From assembly GCA_016194905.1 (NCBI GenBank), contig JACQAP010000014.1, forward strand, positions 123,863-187,862: a stretch of DNA of 64,000 bases. Reading direction: 5' to 3'. Origin of the DNA: Betaproteobacteria bacterium (GTDB lineage Bacteria > Pseudomonadota > Gammaproteobacteria > Burkholderiales > JACQAP01). The notes under the pieces were generated by a model. The model ran no database searches and had not been told where the DNA came from. It saw only the letters and a program-made list of their open reading frames with translations. Positions 1-8,885 of this stretch are shown piece after piece; within the stretch, counting starts at the first letter, position 1, and every line of letters begins with the position of its first letter. The translations under genes were made by a program, and so were the position numbers.

Positions 1-435
1 AATCTGCATGAGATCCATGCGCGAGACTTTCATGCGCCGCAGAGATTCCTCCATCTGGCGGATACCGGCTTCCCGGCCGCTGGTCCAAACCTTGGTGGCC
101 ATGAACAGCCGTCCGGTGATGCCGAGCTCGGTGGCGAGATCGCCGACGACGGATTCGGACGGCCCGTACATCGGCGAGCTGTCGACCAGCTTGCCGCCTT
201 GCTGCACGAACAGGCGCAGCACGTCCTTCAAGGGATCTCGCTCCGACGCGCCGCCGACGTCGAAGCTCTGGTAGGTGCCGAGGCCGACGATCGGCAGCAT
301 CTCGCCGCTCGCCGGAATCGGCCGTGCGGCCATGGCAGGGGCTTCAGCGAACGACCGGTGCATCGCTGCCGATAGCCCGGTCGTTGTCAACGCTTGCAGG
401 ACCAGGCGCCGCAGCGGGTTGCGCGGATTGTTCAT
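1..435 (-). CDS. aldo/keto reductase, Tat-type signal, 3' end outside window
   Basis: Predicted NAD(P)H-dependent oxidoreductase of the aldo/keto reductase family, exported. The 145 visible codons run off the left edge. The N-terminus has a twin-arginine-like signal (NPLRRLVLQALTTTG), then the AKR barrel start GEMLPIVGLGTYQSFDVGG. Three of the four catalytic tetrad residues are visible: Asp85 and Tyr90 in VDSSPMYG, and Lys115 in ATKVW. The window ends at MDLMQI, exactly where the catalytic His should follow. The start is fixed by a strong AGGAG six bases upstream of the ATG at 435. The first 92 bases overlap the 3' end of the upstream transporter gene in another frame, so the two are probably co-transcribed and translationally coupled. 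The substrate is unknown. Confidence 0.88.
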   Translation of the reverse strand, partial: MNNPRNPLRRLVLQALTTTGLSAAMHRSFAEAPAMAARPIPASGEMLPIVGLGTYQSFDVGGASERDPLKDVLRLFVQQGGKLVDSSPMYGPSESVVGDLATELGITGRLFMATKVWTSGREAGIRQMEESLRRMKVSRMDLMQI

Positions 436-1738
436 CTGTTCTCCTCATGACTTCGCTCCGGTTGCGCAATTCGTCCTGGTTGCGCCCGAGCAGCCAGCCT
501 GCGCCCGCCCATAGCAAGGCGATCGGCACGCCGGCGAATGCGATTCCGGCAAATCCCAGCCCGAGCATTCTGAGGCCTTCGAACAGCCAGCCGCTCGCCG
601 CATCGCCGCCGCGAAATACGACAGTGTCAATGAAGTTCTTCGATTTGTATTTCTCTTCCCGGTTCAATACCGTGAACAGGATCTCGCGCGCTGGCCGCGT
701 TATCGCGTATTCGCCGGCGCGCCTGATCACCTGGAATACGACCAGTACCATGAGCGTCGGCATCAATCCGATGGCGAAAAATCCCGCGATCGCCACGATC
801 GGAAACAGCGTGAGCGCGAAGCCGACACCGAAACGACCGATCAGCCGGCCGACGACGAACAACTGGCAGATGAAGGTCAGCACGTTGACCGCGAAGTCGA
901 TTTTCGCGAACAGCGCCGTGCGTTCGCCGGAGGACGGGACTTCAACGGCGACGATATTGGCCTGATGAAAATAAAGGAAGGTGCCGAGCAGGGTGCCCAG
1001 TACGACGTACACGCAGATGCCGAGCAGATAAGGCGATTTCAGCGCGAGCGTGACGCCGCCAAAGATGCTGCCGCCGATCGCGTCTGCCGATTTTCCCATC
1101 GATGACGGGTGTGCCGCCGGATTGCGATCCGACCACGCCGTCAGGCGATAGATGCAAAGGACTGCGGCAAACAGCATGACGGCGGAAAGCGGCAGCAGAT
1201 TCGCGGGGCCGATCGCCGGCGCCAGCGTTGCCGTGATGATCGGCCCGGCCAGCGCGCCGGTACTGCCACCCGCCGAAATGAAACCGTACAGCCGGCGCGC
1301 TTGTTCGTTACGGAACAGATCCGCCATGAAACTCCAGAACACCGACACCACGAACAGGTTGAATACGCTGACCCAGATGAAAAATGCCTGCGCGGTGCGC
1401 GCCGGCGCGATGCCCGACTCCAGCAGCACGTGGAACAGCAACAGGTTCGCGGCGAAGAACAGATAGACCATCGGCAGCAGTTTGCGGCGGGGAAACCGCG
1501 ACGACACCCAGCCGAACAGCGGCACCGCGGCGACCATGGCGAGAAACGTTCCGGTGAACAGCCATTGCAGGTTTTCGACACCACCCTGGATGCCCATCTC
1601 GTCGCGGACCGGCCTGAGCACGTAGTAACTGCACAACAGCCAGAAAAAATACGCGAACGACCACAGCATCGCCGCGATTTCCTCCCGGCGGACTTGCACC
1701 AGACGATGCAGGGACGGTTGGAGGACGAAAGTGCTCAT
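344..1738 (-). CDS. MFS-type / NTP-NDP-translocase-like membrane transporter
   Basis: Integral inner-membrane protein of about 464 residues with some twelve hydrophobic segments. The motif YYVLRPVRDEMG after the first helix is typical of bacterial carriers annotated either as MFS or as relatives of the ATP/ADP translocase family. The substrate cannot be inferred. The chosen start (MSTFVLQPSLH) drops 30 low-quality upstream residues and leaves a normal cytoplasmic N-terminus before the first helix. The polar C-terminal tail, rich in Ala, Pro and Asp, overlaps the aldo/keto reductase start by 92 bases. The pair forms a minus-strand operon. Confidence 0.75.
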   Translation of the reverse strand: MSTFVLQPSLHRLVQVRREEIAAMLWSFAYFFWLLCSYYVLRPVRDEMGIQGGVENLQWLFTGTFLAMVAAVPLFGWVSSRFPRRKLLPMVYLFFAANLLLFHVLLESGIAPARTAQAFFIWVSVFNLFVVSVFWSFMADLFRNEQARRLYGFISAGGSTGALAGPIITATLAPAIGPANLLPLSAVMLFAAVLCIYRLTAWSDRNPAAHPSSMGKSADAIGGSIFGGVTLALKSPYLLGICVYVVLGTLLGTFLYFHQANIVAVEVPSSGERTALFAKIDFAVNVLTFICQLFVVGRLIGRFGVGFALTLFPIVAIAGFFAIGLMPTLMVLVVFQVIRRAGEYAITRPAREILFTVLNREEKYKSKNFIDTVVFRGGDAASGWLFEGLRMLGLGFAGIAFAGVPIALLWAGAGWLLGRNQDELRNRSEVMRRTDEQSAQPAAAPGPASVDNDRAIGSDAPVVR

Positions 1739-1992
1739 CGGCTGTGCCGCACTATCGTCATCACGGGGGCACTGGCGAGCGTCATACGTCGGGGCCGACG
1801 CCCCGGGGAAATCCCGCACTTTCCACATATTTTTGGCGTATCATGCGCGCGTGTTGAAGGTTTGCGCCTGGAATCATCGTATTGCCGCGCTAACCAGAGT
1901 GAAAGTGTTCGGTATTGGTCCTGCCATACGCGGTTCACCTGTAACTCCAACATCGGGTGGTCCCCGTTTTCGCAACTCTACAAGGAAACAAG
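1739..1992 (+). promoter_or_regulatory. leader region of the cold-shock gene
   Basis: A 254-base divergent intergenic region between the transporter gene and the cold-shock gene. Cold-shock genes of this family usually carry a long structured 5' leader that acts as an RNA thermosensor. The space here would fit one, but no conserved cold box or clear promoter hexamers were identified. The assignment rests on position and family knowledge only. Confidence 0.3.
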
Positions 1993-2196
1993 ATGGCAAC
2001 CGGTACCGTCAAGTGGTTCAACGACTCGAAAGGTTACGGCTTCATCACCCCGGACGACGGCGGCGATGATCTGTTCGCGCATTTTTCGGCAATCAACATG
2101 CAAGGCTTCAAGACGCTCAAGGAAGGCCAGAAAGTCAGCTTCGAAGTGACAACCGGTCCGAAGGGCAAACAAGCTTCGAACATCCAGAGCGCGTAA
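1993..2196 (+). CDS. CspA-family cold-shock protein
   Basis: A 67-residue single cold-shock domain protein that binds single-stranded nucleic acid and acts as an RNA chaperone. Both RNA-binding motifs are intact: RNP1 as KGYGFIT and RNP2 as DLFAHF. It starts [12 protein letters not shown], as most proteobacterial paralogues do. The start is supported by AAGGAAA just upstream and by family length. The gene is monocistronic and is followed 20 bases later by a strong intrinsic terminator. Which Csp paralogue it is (constitutive or cold-induced) cannot be told. Confidence 0.97.
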   Translation: MATGTVKWFNDSKGYGFITPDDGGDDLFAHFSAINMQGFKTLKEGQKVSFEVTTGPKGKQASNIQSA

Positions 2197-2216
2197 TTAC
2201 TTCGCGCCGGGACAGG

Positions 2217-2239
2217 AAACCCGCTGCGGCGGGTTTTTT
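2217..2239 (+). terminator. intrinsic terminator of cold-shock gene
   Basis: An eight-base-pair stem (AAACCCGC / GCGGGTTT) with a TGCG loop, running into six T residues, lies 20 bases after the stop codon. It is a textbook rho-independent terminator and separates the cold-shock gene from the threonine ammonia-lyase gene. Confidence 0.93.
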
Positions 2240-2295
2240 GTTGCCTGTGCCAGACCCGTCAATATAGAGTGCCGCTAACTTTACGGGCTCAAGCG

Positions 2296-3507
2296 ATGCC
2301 GGTTTCCCTGCAGGATGTTCGCGATGCCGCGGCCGCCATTTCCGGTGCCGTACTCGATACCGCCTGCCTGCTGTCGCGCACGCTGTCCGGCATTGCCGGC
2401 GCACAGGTCTACCTCAAGTTCGAAAATCACCAGTTCACGGCGTCGTTCAAGGAACGCGGCGCGCTCAACAAGCTGCTGTCGCTCGATGCCGCGCAGCGCC
2501 AGGCCGGCGTGATAGCAGTCTCGGCCGGCAACCATGCGCAGGGCGTCGCCTATCACGCCAGGCTTCTGCACATTCCTGCGGTCATCGTGATGCCGCGCTT
2601 CACGCCGCACGTGAAGGTCGAGCAGACCCGTGCCTTCGGCGCGGAAGTCGTCCTGCATGGCGAGAATTTCGACGCAGCGAAGGCCTATGCGCTGCAAGTG
2701 ACGGCGCAACGGCGGCTCACGCTGGTTCATCCCTACGACGACGAAAAGATCATGGCTGGCCAGGGCACGATTGCGCTGGAAATGCTCGACGCGCAGCCGG
2801 ACCTCGATGTACTGATCGTGCCGGTCGGCGGCGGCGGCATGATCGCGGGCATGGCGAGCGCGGCAAAGGGCGTGAAGCCCGGCATCGAAGTGATCGGCGT
2901 GGAGACCTTGCGATTTCCATCCATGTACTCGGCATTGAAGGGATCGAAGCCGGAATTCGGCAGCAACACGATCGCCGACGGCATCGCGGTCAGGGAGCCG
3001 GGAAAGCTGACGCTCGAGATCGTCCGCAGGCAGGTTGACGACATCGTCCTGGTCGACGAGGGCGATATCGAAGAGGCGATGCTGCTGTTGCTGGAAATCG
3101 AAAAGACGGTTGTCGAAGGCGCCGGCGCAGCAGGACTCGCAGGTCTGCTCCGGAACCGAGAAAGACTTGCCGGAAAGAAAGTGGGTGTGGTGCTCTCCGG
3201 CGGGAACATCGATCCGCTCACGCTGGCCGACATCATCGAACGCGGCATGGTGCGCGCCGGCCGGTTGACGCGATTGCAGGTTCAGCTACGCGATCTGCCC
3301 GGCTCGCTGGCGAAAATCACCGCGGCTCTGGCCGAGGCCAACGCCAACATCGAGGAAGTCCACCACGAACGCGCTTTTACGCAACTGCCGGTGCAGTCCG
3401 CCGTGGTGGATTTCGTCCTGCAGACGCGGGGACACGATCATGTGCGACAGATCATTGTCGCGCTGGAAGCGGCGGGGTTCAAGGCCCGCCTTCACAACGC
3501 GGACTAG
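2296..3507 (+). CDS. ilvA: threonine ammonia-lyase (threonine dehydratase)
   Basis: PLP enzyme converting threonine to 2-oxobutanoate, the first step of isoleucine synthesis. About 403 residues with an N-terminal fold-type II catalytic domain: Lys52 in TASFKERGA binds PLP, SAGNHAQG contacts the substrate, and a VGGGGMI loop holds the phosphate. A single C-terminal ACT-like domain (residues about 325-400) starts RAGRLTRLQVQLRDLPGSL. One short regulatory domain matches the compact TdcB/IlvA form rather than the long E. coli IlvA. The ATG at 2296 (MPVSLQDV) is preferred over an in-frame GTG at 2269 because homologues begin there. The stop codon abuts a dispersed CTAGGGG repeat. Confidence 0.93.
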   Translation: MPVSLQDVRDAAAAISGAVLDTACLLSRTLSGIAGAQVYLKFENHQFTASFKERGALNKLLSLDAAQRQAGVIAVSAGNHAQGVAYHARLLHIPAVIVMPRFTPHVKVEQTRAFGAEVVLHGENFDAAKAYALQVTAQRRLTLVHPYDDEKIMAGQGTIALEMLDAQPDLDVLIVPVGGGGMIAGMASAAKGVKPGIEVIGVETLRFPSMYSALKGSKPEFGSNTIADGIAVREPGKLTLEIVRRQVDDIVLVDEGDIEEAMLLLLEIEKTVVEGAGAAGLAGLLRNRERLAGKKVGVVLSGGNIDPLTLADIIERGMVRAGRLTRLQVQLRDLPGSLAKITAALAEANANIEEVHHERAFTQLPVQSAVVDFVLQTRGHDHVRQIIVALEAAGFKARLHNAD

Positions 3508-3607
3508 GGGCTAGGGGAAGAGCAGGGGCTAGGGACTAGGATGAAAGGCTTAGGACAGAGAAGCAACGCGCCTTCTGCTTTTGAATTATCTAGCCCCTAG
3601 TCCCTGG
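3506..3607. repeat. CTAGGGGCTAGGGACTAGG-type palindromic intergenic repeat, copy 1
   Basis: The sequence has GGGGCTAGGG/GACTAGG units at the left end and the inverse CTAGCCCCTAGTCCCT at the right end, so the transcript would fold into a long hairpin. The same unit recurs near 38750-38853 and 47940-48055, always between genes. It begins on the stop codon of the threonine ammonia-lyase gene and ends just before the 3' end of the convergent isomerase gene, so it may serve as a bidirectional terminator. Confidence 0.8.
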
Positions 3608-3617
3608 CGGAGCAGCC

Positions 3618-4214
3618 TCAGCCGCTCGCCAACGCCCTGTCCAGAAACTCCAGCCGGTCCTGTCCCCAGAATAATTCGTCCTTGTAGACGTAGGTCGGCG
3701 CGCCGAATACCTGGCGCGCGATGGCTTCATCGGTGAAGGCTTCGTAGCGTGACGCGGTTTCCTGTGCGTTCGCCTGCTTGAGCAATGCGCTGCTGTCCAG
3801 TCTGGCACCGCGAATGACAGCAGCGATTTCGGCTTCGTCGGCCATGTTCCTTTCTTCGGCCCAGCATCCACGCAGAAAGGCACCCGCCAGCCTCATGGCT
3901 TTATCCGCATCGCCGGCCGCAATGATGACCAGCGTCGCGAGCCTGGTGTCGTAAGGAAAATACTTCGGCTGGATATGCATCGGCACCCCGAGGTAGTCGC
4001 GCCAGCGCGCGAGTTCGACCAGGCGATAGGCTTGCCGCTGCGGTGGGCGTTTGGCAACCGGCAAGCCGCCGGACAGCGGAAAGATGCGCCCGTAGTCGAC
4101 CGGCTTCGGCGCTACCGTGGCACCGTGGCGGCGGGCGATTTCCGTAAAGCGCCCATGGCCGAGATAAGTCCAGGGTGACACCGGGGAAAAGTAATAGTCG
4201 ATGATCTTTGCCAC
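3618..4214 (-). CDS. 2-hydroxychromene-2-carboxylate isomerase / DsbA-family (kappa GST-like) protein
   Basis: About 198 residues of the DsbA-fold kappa-GST type. The N-terminal strand and active-site loop read IIDYYFSPVSPWTYLG; the catalytic Ser sits in the SPVSPW segment that replaces the CxxC of thioredoxins. A cis-Pro loop near the C-terminus reads VFGAPTYVYKDELFWGQDRL, the usual FGxPxF/Y...GxDRL signature of glutathione-dependent isomerases in aromatic degradation. The GTG at 4214 is chosen because AGGAG lies six bases before it; a TTG two codons upstream is too close to that site. No aromatic-degradation genes are nearby, so the real substrate is open. Confidence 0.85.
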   Translation of the reverse strand: MAKIIDYYFSPVSPWTYLGHGRFTEIARRHGATVAPKPVDYGRIFPLSGGLPVAKRPPQRQAYRLVELARWRDYLGVPMHIQPKYFPYDTRLATLVIIAAGDADKAMRLAGAFLRGCWAEERNMADEAEIAAVIRGARLDSSALLKQANAQETASRYEAFTDEAIARQVFGAPTYVYKDELFWGQDRLEFLDRALASG

Positions 4215-4364
4215 GCGCAACTCCTCTTGCTATCGTTGTGGGTATTGGAGCGAAAGTGGCGGGGAGTTTACCATCGGCGCTTGCACAAGCGTTCCGGCTG
4301 CACTGCAGCATGCCGACGCGGCCGTCCGGTCGCAGGCGCGGATTCTGAACGGAGGAGAACAACA

Positions 4365-5384
4365 ATGAAATGGTTGCGAGTGCTCGCGGGTTCGGCGGCA
4401 TTGCTGTGCGCCTGTTCTGTCCAGGCGCAGGAAATCATATTGAAGGTGCACCATCCGCTGCCGTCGACTTCGACGGCCCACCAGAAAGTGCTGGAACCCT
4501 GGTGCGCGAAGCTCGCGCTGGAATCGAAGGACCGCATCAAGTGCCAGATCTATCCGTCGATGCAGCTCGGCGGTTCCGTGCCGCAGCTCTACGATCAGGT
4601 CAAGGATGGCGTAGTGGATGTCATCTGGACGGTCGTGGGTTATTCCGCGGGCCGCTTCCCGCTGGTGGAAGTCTTCGAATTGCCGTTCTGCATGAACAAC
4701 GCCGAATCCGCCAGCAAGGCGCTGTGGGATTACGTGCAACAGTACGACGCGGATGAATTCAAGGACGTGCACCCAATCGCATTTCATCTGCACGGGGGCG
4801 GTGTCTTCCACATGATCAAGAAGCCGATCGTGCATCGTTCGGACTTGCGCGGAATGAAGGTGCGTGCACCGACGCGCCAGACGACGAAGATGCTGGCGGC
4901 CCTAGGGGCCACGCCGGTCGGTATGCCAGTTCCGCAGGTGCCGGAAGCGTTGCAGAAGGGCGTCATCGACGGCACGATCCTGCCCTACGAGGTGATGCCG
5001 GCGCTCAAGGTCGACGAGCTCACCAAGTACCACAGCGGACCCGAAGCGTCGCAGCCGATGATCTACAACTCGGTGTTCATCATCGCGATGAACAAGGCAA
5101 AGTACGAATCCCTGCCCGCCGACCTGAAGAAGGTGATCGACGCAAACAGCGGCATCGGCCTGTCGGCCCAGATCGGACGCTTGTTCGCGGAAGTCGAGGT
5201 CATCAACAAGCAGAAGATGACCGGCGGCATCATGAATGTCATCTCGAACGAAGAAATCGAGGAATGGAAGAAGGTTGTGCAGCCGGTGACGGAGGGCTGG
5301 GTTCAGGAAGCGAACAGCAAAGGCGCGGACGGCAAGGTGTTGCTCAAGGCGGCGCACGACCTGATCGCCAAGTATAGCAAGTAG
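4365..5384 (+). CDS. TRAP transporter solute-binding protein (DctP family)
   Basis: Periplasmic binding protein of about 339 residues with a cleavable signal peptide (hydrophobic core to the AQA site near residue 22). Mature features are typical of DctP proteins: LKVHHPLPSTSTAHQ at the N-terminus, YPSMQLGG, and the arginine-containing LRGMKVRAPTRQT that binds the carboxylate of organic acid substrates, followed by ALGATPVGMPVPQVPEAL. The start has GGAGGAGAAC just upstream. No TRAP membrane subunits (DctQM) are adjacent, so it is an orphan that must work with components encoded elsewhere. Confidence 0.93.
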   Translation: MKWLRVLAGSAALLCACSVQAQEIILKVHHPLPSTSTAHQKVLEPWCAKLALESKDRIKCQIYPSMQLGGSVPQLYDQVKDGVVDVIWTVVGYSAGRFPLVEVFELPFCMNNAESASKALWDYVQQYDADEFKDVHPIAFHLHGGGVFHMIKKPIVHRSDLRGMKVRAPTRQTTKMLAALGATPVGMPVPQVPEALQKGVIDGTILPYEVMPALKVDELTKYHSGPEASQPMIYNSVFIIAMNKAKYESLPADLKKVIDANSGIGLSAQIGRLFAEVEVINKQKMTGGIMNVISNEEIEEWKKVVQPVTEGWVQEANSKGADGKVLLKAAHDLIAKYSK

Positions 5385-5432
5385 ACCAGCATGCCCGGCA
5401 GCCCGGCGGGGTCGCCGGGCGTGCCGTGATGC

Positions 5433-6569
5433 TCAGGCGTCGCCCCAGACTTCCCGGGCGGTCTCCACCACGAGGCGCAGCTTCGCGGCCTGGCTTTCGC
5501 GTACGATGTCGTTGCCGTGCACGGTGCTGGAAAAACCGCACTGCGGCGACAGGCAAAGCTGTTCCATCGGGACGTGGCGGGACGCCTCGTCGATGCGCCG
5601 CTTGAGCTGATCCTTCGATTCCAGTTCGCCGACCTTGGTGCTGATGAGCCCGAGCACGACGGTCTTGCCTTTCGGCACGAAACGCAGCGGCGCAAAACTT
5701 CCCGAACGCACGTCGTCGTATTCCAGGAAATAACCGTCCACGGCCAGTTCGTTGAACAACACTTCAGCCACCGGCTCGTAGCCGCCTTCGGCCGCCCACG
5801 CGCTGCGGAAGTTGCCGCGGCACAGATGTACGCACACGGTCATGTCCGCAGGCCGGTCGGCAATGGCGGCATTGATCAGCCGGGCGTAACGGCGCGGCAA
5901 TTCATCCGGATCGTCGCCGCGCTGGCGCGCGCCTTCGCGCATTTTCGGATCGCACAGATAGGCGAGGTTGGTGTCGTCCATCTGCACATAGCGGCAGCCC
6001 GCGTCGCCGAGTGCTTTCAGTTCGGCGCGATAGCAGCCCGCCACGTCGTCGTAGAAAGCCGGTTCCAGTTCCGGATAGGCCTCCTTGCTGATGGCACCGC
6101 GGCCACCGCGGAAATGCAGCATGGTCGGCGACGGGATGGTGACCTTCGGCAACTGCTTCGTCGCGGACTTGAGGAATTCGAAGTCGGCGAGCTGGATCGG
6201 GCGAACGTGGCGCAGCGGGCCGGTGACGTGCATGACCGGCGGCGAGAAATCGACGTCGCCGCCGGCGCTGCGAAAGCTTACCGCGATGCCGCCTTTGGTT
6301 TCCACACCCTGCAATTGTTCCAGGAAATCGATGTGGAAATAAGTGCGCCGGAACTCGCCGTCGGTGACGCCCTTCAGACCCAGGTCTTCCTGGAAGCGCA
6401 CGATGTCGCGGATCGCGGCGTCTTCGACCTTGCGCAATTCGGCGCGCGACAGGCTGCCGTTCTTGTTCTGCTCCCTTGCGTCGAGCAGCGCTTTCGGGCG
6501 CAGAAAGCTGCCGACGTGGTCGGCACGGAAGGGCGGCTCGGTTCGTTTCGTCGCGATTGGTCTGGACAT
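5433..6569 (-). CDS. cobalamin-independent methionine synthase-like (MetE C-terminal family) protein
   Basis: A 378-residue TIM-barrel protein homologous to the C-terminal catalytic half of MetE only; it lacks the N-terminal half. It begins with the folate/substrate region FRADHVGSFLRP and keeps the zinc ligands as His and Cys in VHLCRGN, a Glu in FLEYD and a Cys in SPQCGFSS. Such stand-alone proteins transfer methyl or cleave thioether groups of poorly defined substrates. It is co-directional with the NHL-repeat gene 20 bases upstream, which suggests an operon. Confidence 0.87.
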   Translation of the reverse strand: MSRPIATKRTEPPFRADHVGSFLRPKALLDAREQNKNGSLSRAELRKVEDAAIRDIVRFQEDLGLKGVTDGEFRRTYFHIDFLEQLQGVETKGGIAVSFRSAGGDVDFSPPVMHVTGPLRHVRPIQLADFEFLKSATKQLPKVTIPSPTMLHFRGGRGAISKEAYPELEPAFYDDVAGCYRAELKALGDAGCRYVQMDDTNLAYLCDPKMREGARQRGDDPDELPRRYARLINAAIADRPADMTVCVHLCRGNFRSAWAAEGGYEPVAEVLFNELAVDGYFLEYDDVRSGSFAPLRFVPKGKTVVLGLISTKVGELESKDQLKRRIDEASRHVPMEQLCLSPQCGFSSTVHGNDIVRESQAAKLRLVVETAREVWGDA

Positions 6570-6589
6570 GGCGGCCTCGGTTGGTTTCG

Positions 6590-7684
6590 TTACTTGACGC
6601 GTTCGAAACGCTGCACGCGTTTTCCCGTGTCGACGTCGCCGGTAAAGATGTTGCCGCGCGAATCGATCGCGATTGCATGCACCCAGTGGAATTCGCCGGC
6701 GTAGCGGCCCTGCCGGCCGAAGGCGCCGACTTCCTGTCCATTGCTTCGAAGCAGGATATGGATCTCATTGTTGGTGCCGTCGGCGACGAAGAGATATTTT
6801 TGCTCCGGATCCACCGATAACGCAATGTCCCACACCGAGCCGACGAAGCGCGTGTTCGGGTCCAGCACATACTCCGCCACGAAGCTGCCGTCCTTGCGGA
6901 AGACCTGAAAGCGGTTGTTGACCCGGTCGCAGACGTAGACCAGTCCGTCGTGTGAGATGCGAACGCAATGCACAGGATTGCGGAACTGTTTCGCAAGCGG
7001 CGCGCCGGGGTCGTACTTGCCGGGATCGGTGTCGTCGGGCTTGGTACCGTAGGCACCCCAGTGGCGCCGGTATTCGCCTGTGTGCGCGTCGAACACCACG
7101 ATGCGCTTGTTGCCATAACCGTCGGCCACGTAGAGCTCGTGCGCCGTTTCGTCGACGACGGCGAGCGCCGGGCGGCCCAGATAGCGCGTGCTGTTGCTGC
7201 CTTCGGTATGACGCGCCTCGCCGATCTGTTTGACGAACTTACCCTCGCGCGTGAATTCGAGCACCTGGGCGTCGTTGTCCTTGTCGTTGCCGGCGATCCA
7301 GACATGATCGTTCGCATCGACGAAGATGCCGTGCTCGGTGCGCGGCCAGTCGTAGCCACTTCCGTCTCCGCCCCAGGCCTGCACGAGATTCCCCTCCGCG
7401 TCGAACTCCAGCACCGGCGGCGCGGGCTTGCAGCACTTGGATGTCGGCGGATCGACCGCGGCGCCGCGCTCGTCATCGGTCAGCGTGCGCGGCCGCTGAT
7501 AGACCCAGACATGGTCATGACGATCGGTCGCGATTCCGCCGATCTGCCCGAAGATCCACTTGTTCGGCAGCGGCTTCGGCCAGAACGGATCGACGCGGAA
7601 TTCAGGAATGTCCGCAGCCGCCACAGGCGTTGCGAGTAAAACGAACAATGCCGCAAGTGCCGCGGCGTAGCGAACTGGTTTCAT
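6590..7684 (-). CDS. secreted NHL-repeat six-bladed beta-propeller protein (peptidyl-alpha-hydroxyglycine alpha-amidating lyase-like)
   Basis: A 364-residue exported protein with a signal peptide ending VAAA. The mature part is built from repeated blades of the form GIATDRHDHVWV, GIFVDANDHVWIAG, ALAVVDETAHELYVADG, CVRISHDGLVYVCDR, AIAIDSRGNIFTGD, the NHL/SMP-30-like pattern. Family members are often annotated as peptidylamidoglycolate lyase-like, but enzyme activity is not shown by sequence. It is followed on the same strand by the MetE-like gene. A truncated second copy of its 5' half lies at 10070-10438, so the gene has been partly duplicated. Confidence 0.85.
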   Translation of the reverse strand: MKPVRYAAALAALFVLLATPVAAADIPEFRVDPFWPKPLPNKWIFGQIGGIATDRHDHVWVYQRPRTLTDDERGAAVDPPTSKCCKPAPPVLEFDAEGNLVQAWGGDGSGYDWPRTEHGIFVDANDHVWIAGNDKDNDAQVLEFTREGKFVKQIGEARHTEGSNSTRYLGRPALAVVDETAHELYVADGYGNKRIVVFDAHTGEYRRHWGAYGTKPDDTDPGKYDPGAPLAKQFRNPVHCVRISHDGLVYVCDRVNNRFQVFRKDGSFVAEYVLDPNTRFVGSVWDIALSVDPEQKYLFVADGTNNEIHILLRSNGQEVGAFGRQGRYAGEFHWVHAIAIDSRGNIFTGDVDTGKRVQRFERVK

Positions 7685-7787
7685 TGCTCCTCCCTCGTTG
7701 GGAATCGGGGACAGGATTTTCCTGGCGAGTTCGTCAGGTCCGGCTCGATGTTCTGAGTCATATCAAGCGACCAGCGGGGCCGCAGAG

Positions 7788-8008
7788 TTTGTCGCGACCC
7801 GGTTTGCCACGATTCGGCAACGCCGGAGTGGATGGATGACAGGCGAAAGTCTACCATCGGCGTCCGAAAGCCGGCACACAAGGCCGGAAAAAACAAAATG
7901 AGTCTTGCAGTCATTTCTTCGTTGGCCTTGCACGTTGTGGTCGCGGTGGGCAGTATTCTGCCAGTGAACCTCGGCGTGCTGTTGATCACGCCTGCCGGCT
8001 GGCTGTAA
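7788..8008 (+). pseudogene. 5' fragment of a MatC-like dicarboxylate carrier gene (duplicate)
   Basis: From about 7788 the sequence closely parallels 11513-11733 upstream of and into the MatC-like gene: shared GTGGATGGATG, a shared GAAAGTCTACCATCGGCG and a shared AAAAAACAAAATGAG start. The ATG at 7898 opens a frame of 36 residues (MSLAVISSLALHVVVAVGS) that matches the first 30 residues of the full carrier, then loses homology and stops at 8006-8008. It is a remnant of a duplicated NHL-gene/carrier-gene divergent pair. Confidence 0.8.
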
Positions 8009-8096
8009 TACTCGCGTCATATCGGCGTGATCCAATGCGCGTCATCATGACGACGAGACGCATGTCCTGAATCAGGGCGCTGCCCCCGCCTCCCGG

Positions 8097-8885
8097 GTGA
8101 ACCGATACCGGTCCATCTGGATCTCCGACATCCACCTGGGAACACCCGGCTGCCAGGCCGATTATCTGCTGGACTTCCTGCGGCACAACGAGTCCGATCA
8201 TCTCTACCTGGTCGGCGACATCATCGACGGCTGGCAACTGAAGCGCGGCTGGTACTGGACGCAGGCCCACAACGACGTGGTGCAGAAAATCCTGCGCAAG
8301 GCGCGCAAGGGCACGAAAGTTCTCTACATCGCGGGCAACCACGACGAAGTCCTGCGCCAGTTCCTCGGGCTTGCATTCGGCGGCATAGAAATCTGCGACG
8401 AGGCGGTGCATACCCTGGCCGACGGCCGTCAATTCCTGGTGGTGCACGGCGATCTCTACGACGCGGTCGTCCAGCAGGCGAAATGGCTGGCGCTGCTCGG
8501 CGACCAGCTTTACACGCTCATCCTGGAACTGAACCGCTGGTTCAATCACATCCGCGCCAAACTCGGGTTCGGCTACTGGTCGCTTTCCCAATACCTGAAG
8601 CACAAGGCCAAGAACGCCGTGAACTTCATGACGGCCTTCGAAAACGCGGTTGTCCGCGAGGCGCGCAACCGGGGTTTCCATGGCGTGGTGTGCGGCCACA
8701 TCCACAAGCCGCAGATCAAGACCATCGACGGCGTCGTCTACTGCAACGACGGCGACTGGGTGGAGAGCCTTTCCGCCCTGGTGGAAACCTTCGAAGGCGA
8801 ACTGAAGATCGTCGAATGGCAGCGCCGCCTGCTGCCCGCCCCATTTACCCCATCCATCGAACACGAGGAGGAATCTCTCGCATGA
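8097..8885 (+). CDS. UDP-2,3-diacylglucosamine diphosphatase-like metallophosphoesterase
   Basis: A 262-residue calcineurin-fold phosphoesterase of the LpxH-related group. All metal-binding motifs are present: DIHLG (Asp11, His13), GDIIDGW (Asp41), GNHDE (Asn81, His82), VVHGD (His117) and GHIHKP near residue 202. The family hydrolyses UDP-diacylglucosamine in lipid A synthesis, though members paired with a glycosyltransferase may act on another lipid. Translation starts at GTG 8097 (MNRYRSIWISDIHLG), as in homologues. The stop overlaps the start of the glycosyltransferase gene by four bases (ATGA), so the two are translationally coupled. Confidence 0.9.
   Translation: MNRYRSIWISDIHLGTPGCQADYLLDFLRHNESDHLYLVGDIIDGWQLKRGWYWTQAHNDVVQKILRKARKGTKVLYIAGNHDEVLRQFLGLAFGGIEICDEAVHTLADGRQFLVVHGDLYDAVVQQAKWLALLGDQLYTLILELNRWFNHIRAKLGFGYWSLSQYLKHKAKNAVNFMTAFENAVVREARNRGFHGVVCGHIHKPQIKTIDGVVYCNDGDWVESLSALVETFEGELKIVEWQRRLLPAPFTPSIEHEEESLA

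Noticed and set aside
5902..7476. Long minus-strand frame (524 codons) across the NHL and MetE-like genes
   Set aside because: It is an out-of-register shadow: Arg/Ser/Ala-rich, no domain pattern, and it covers two well-supported genes in another frame.
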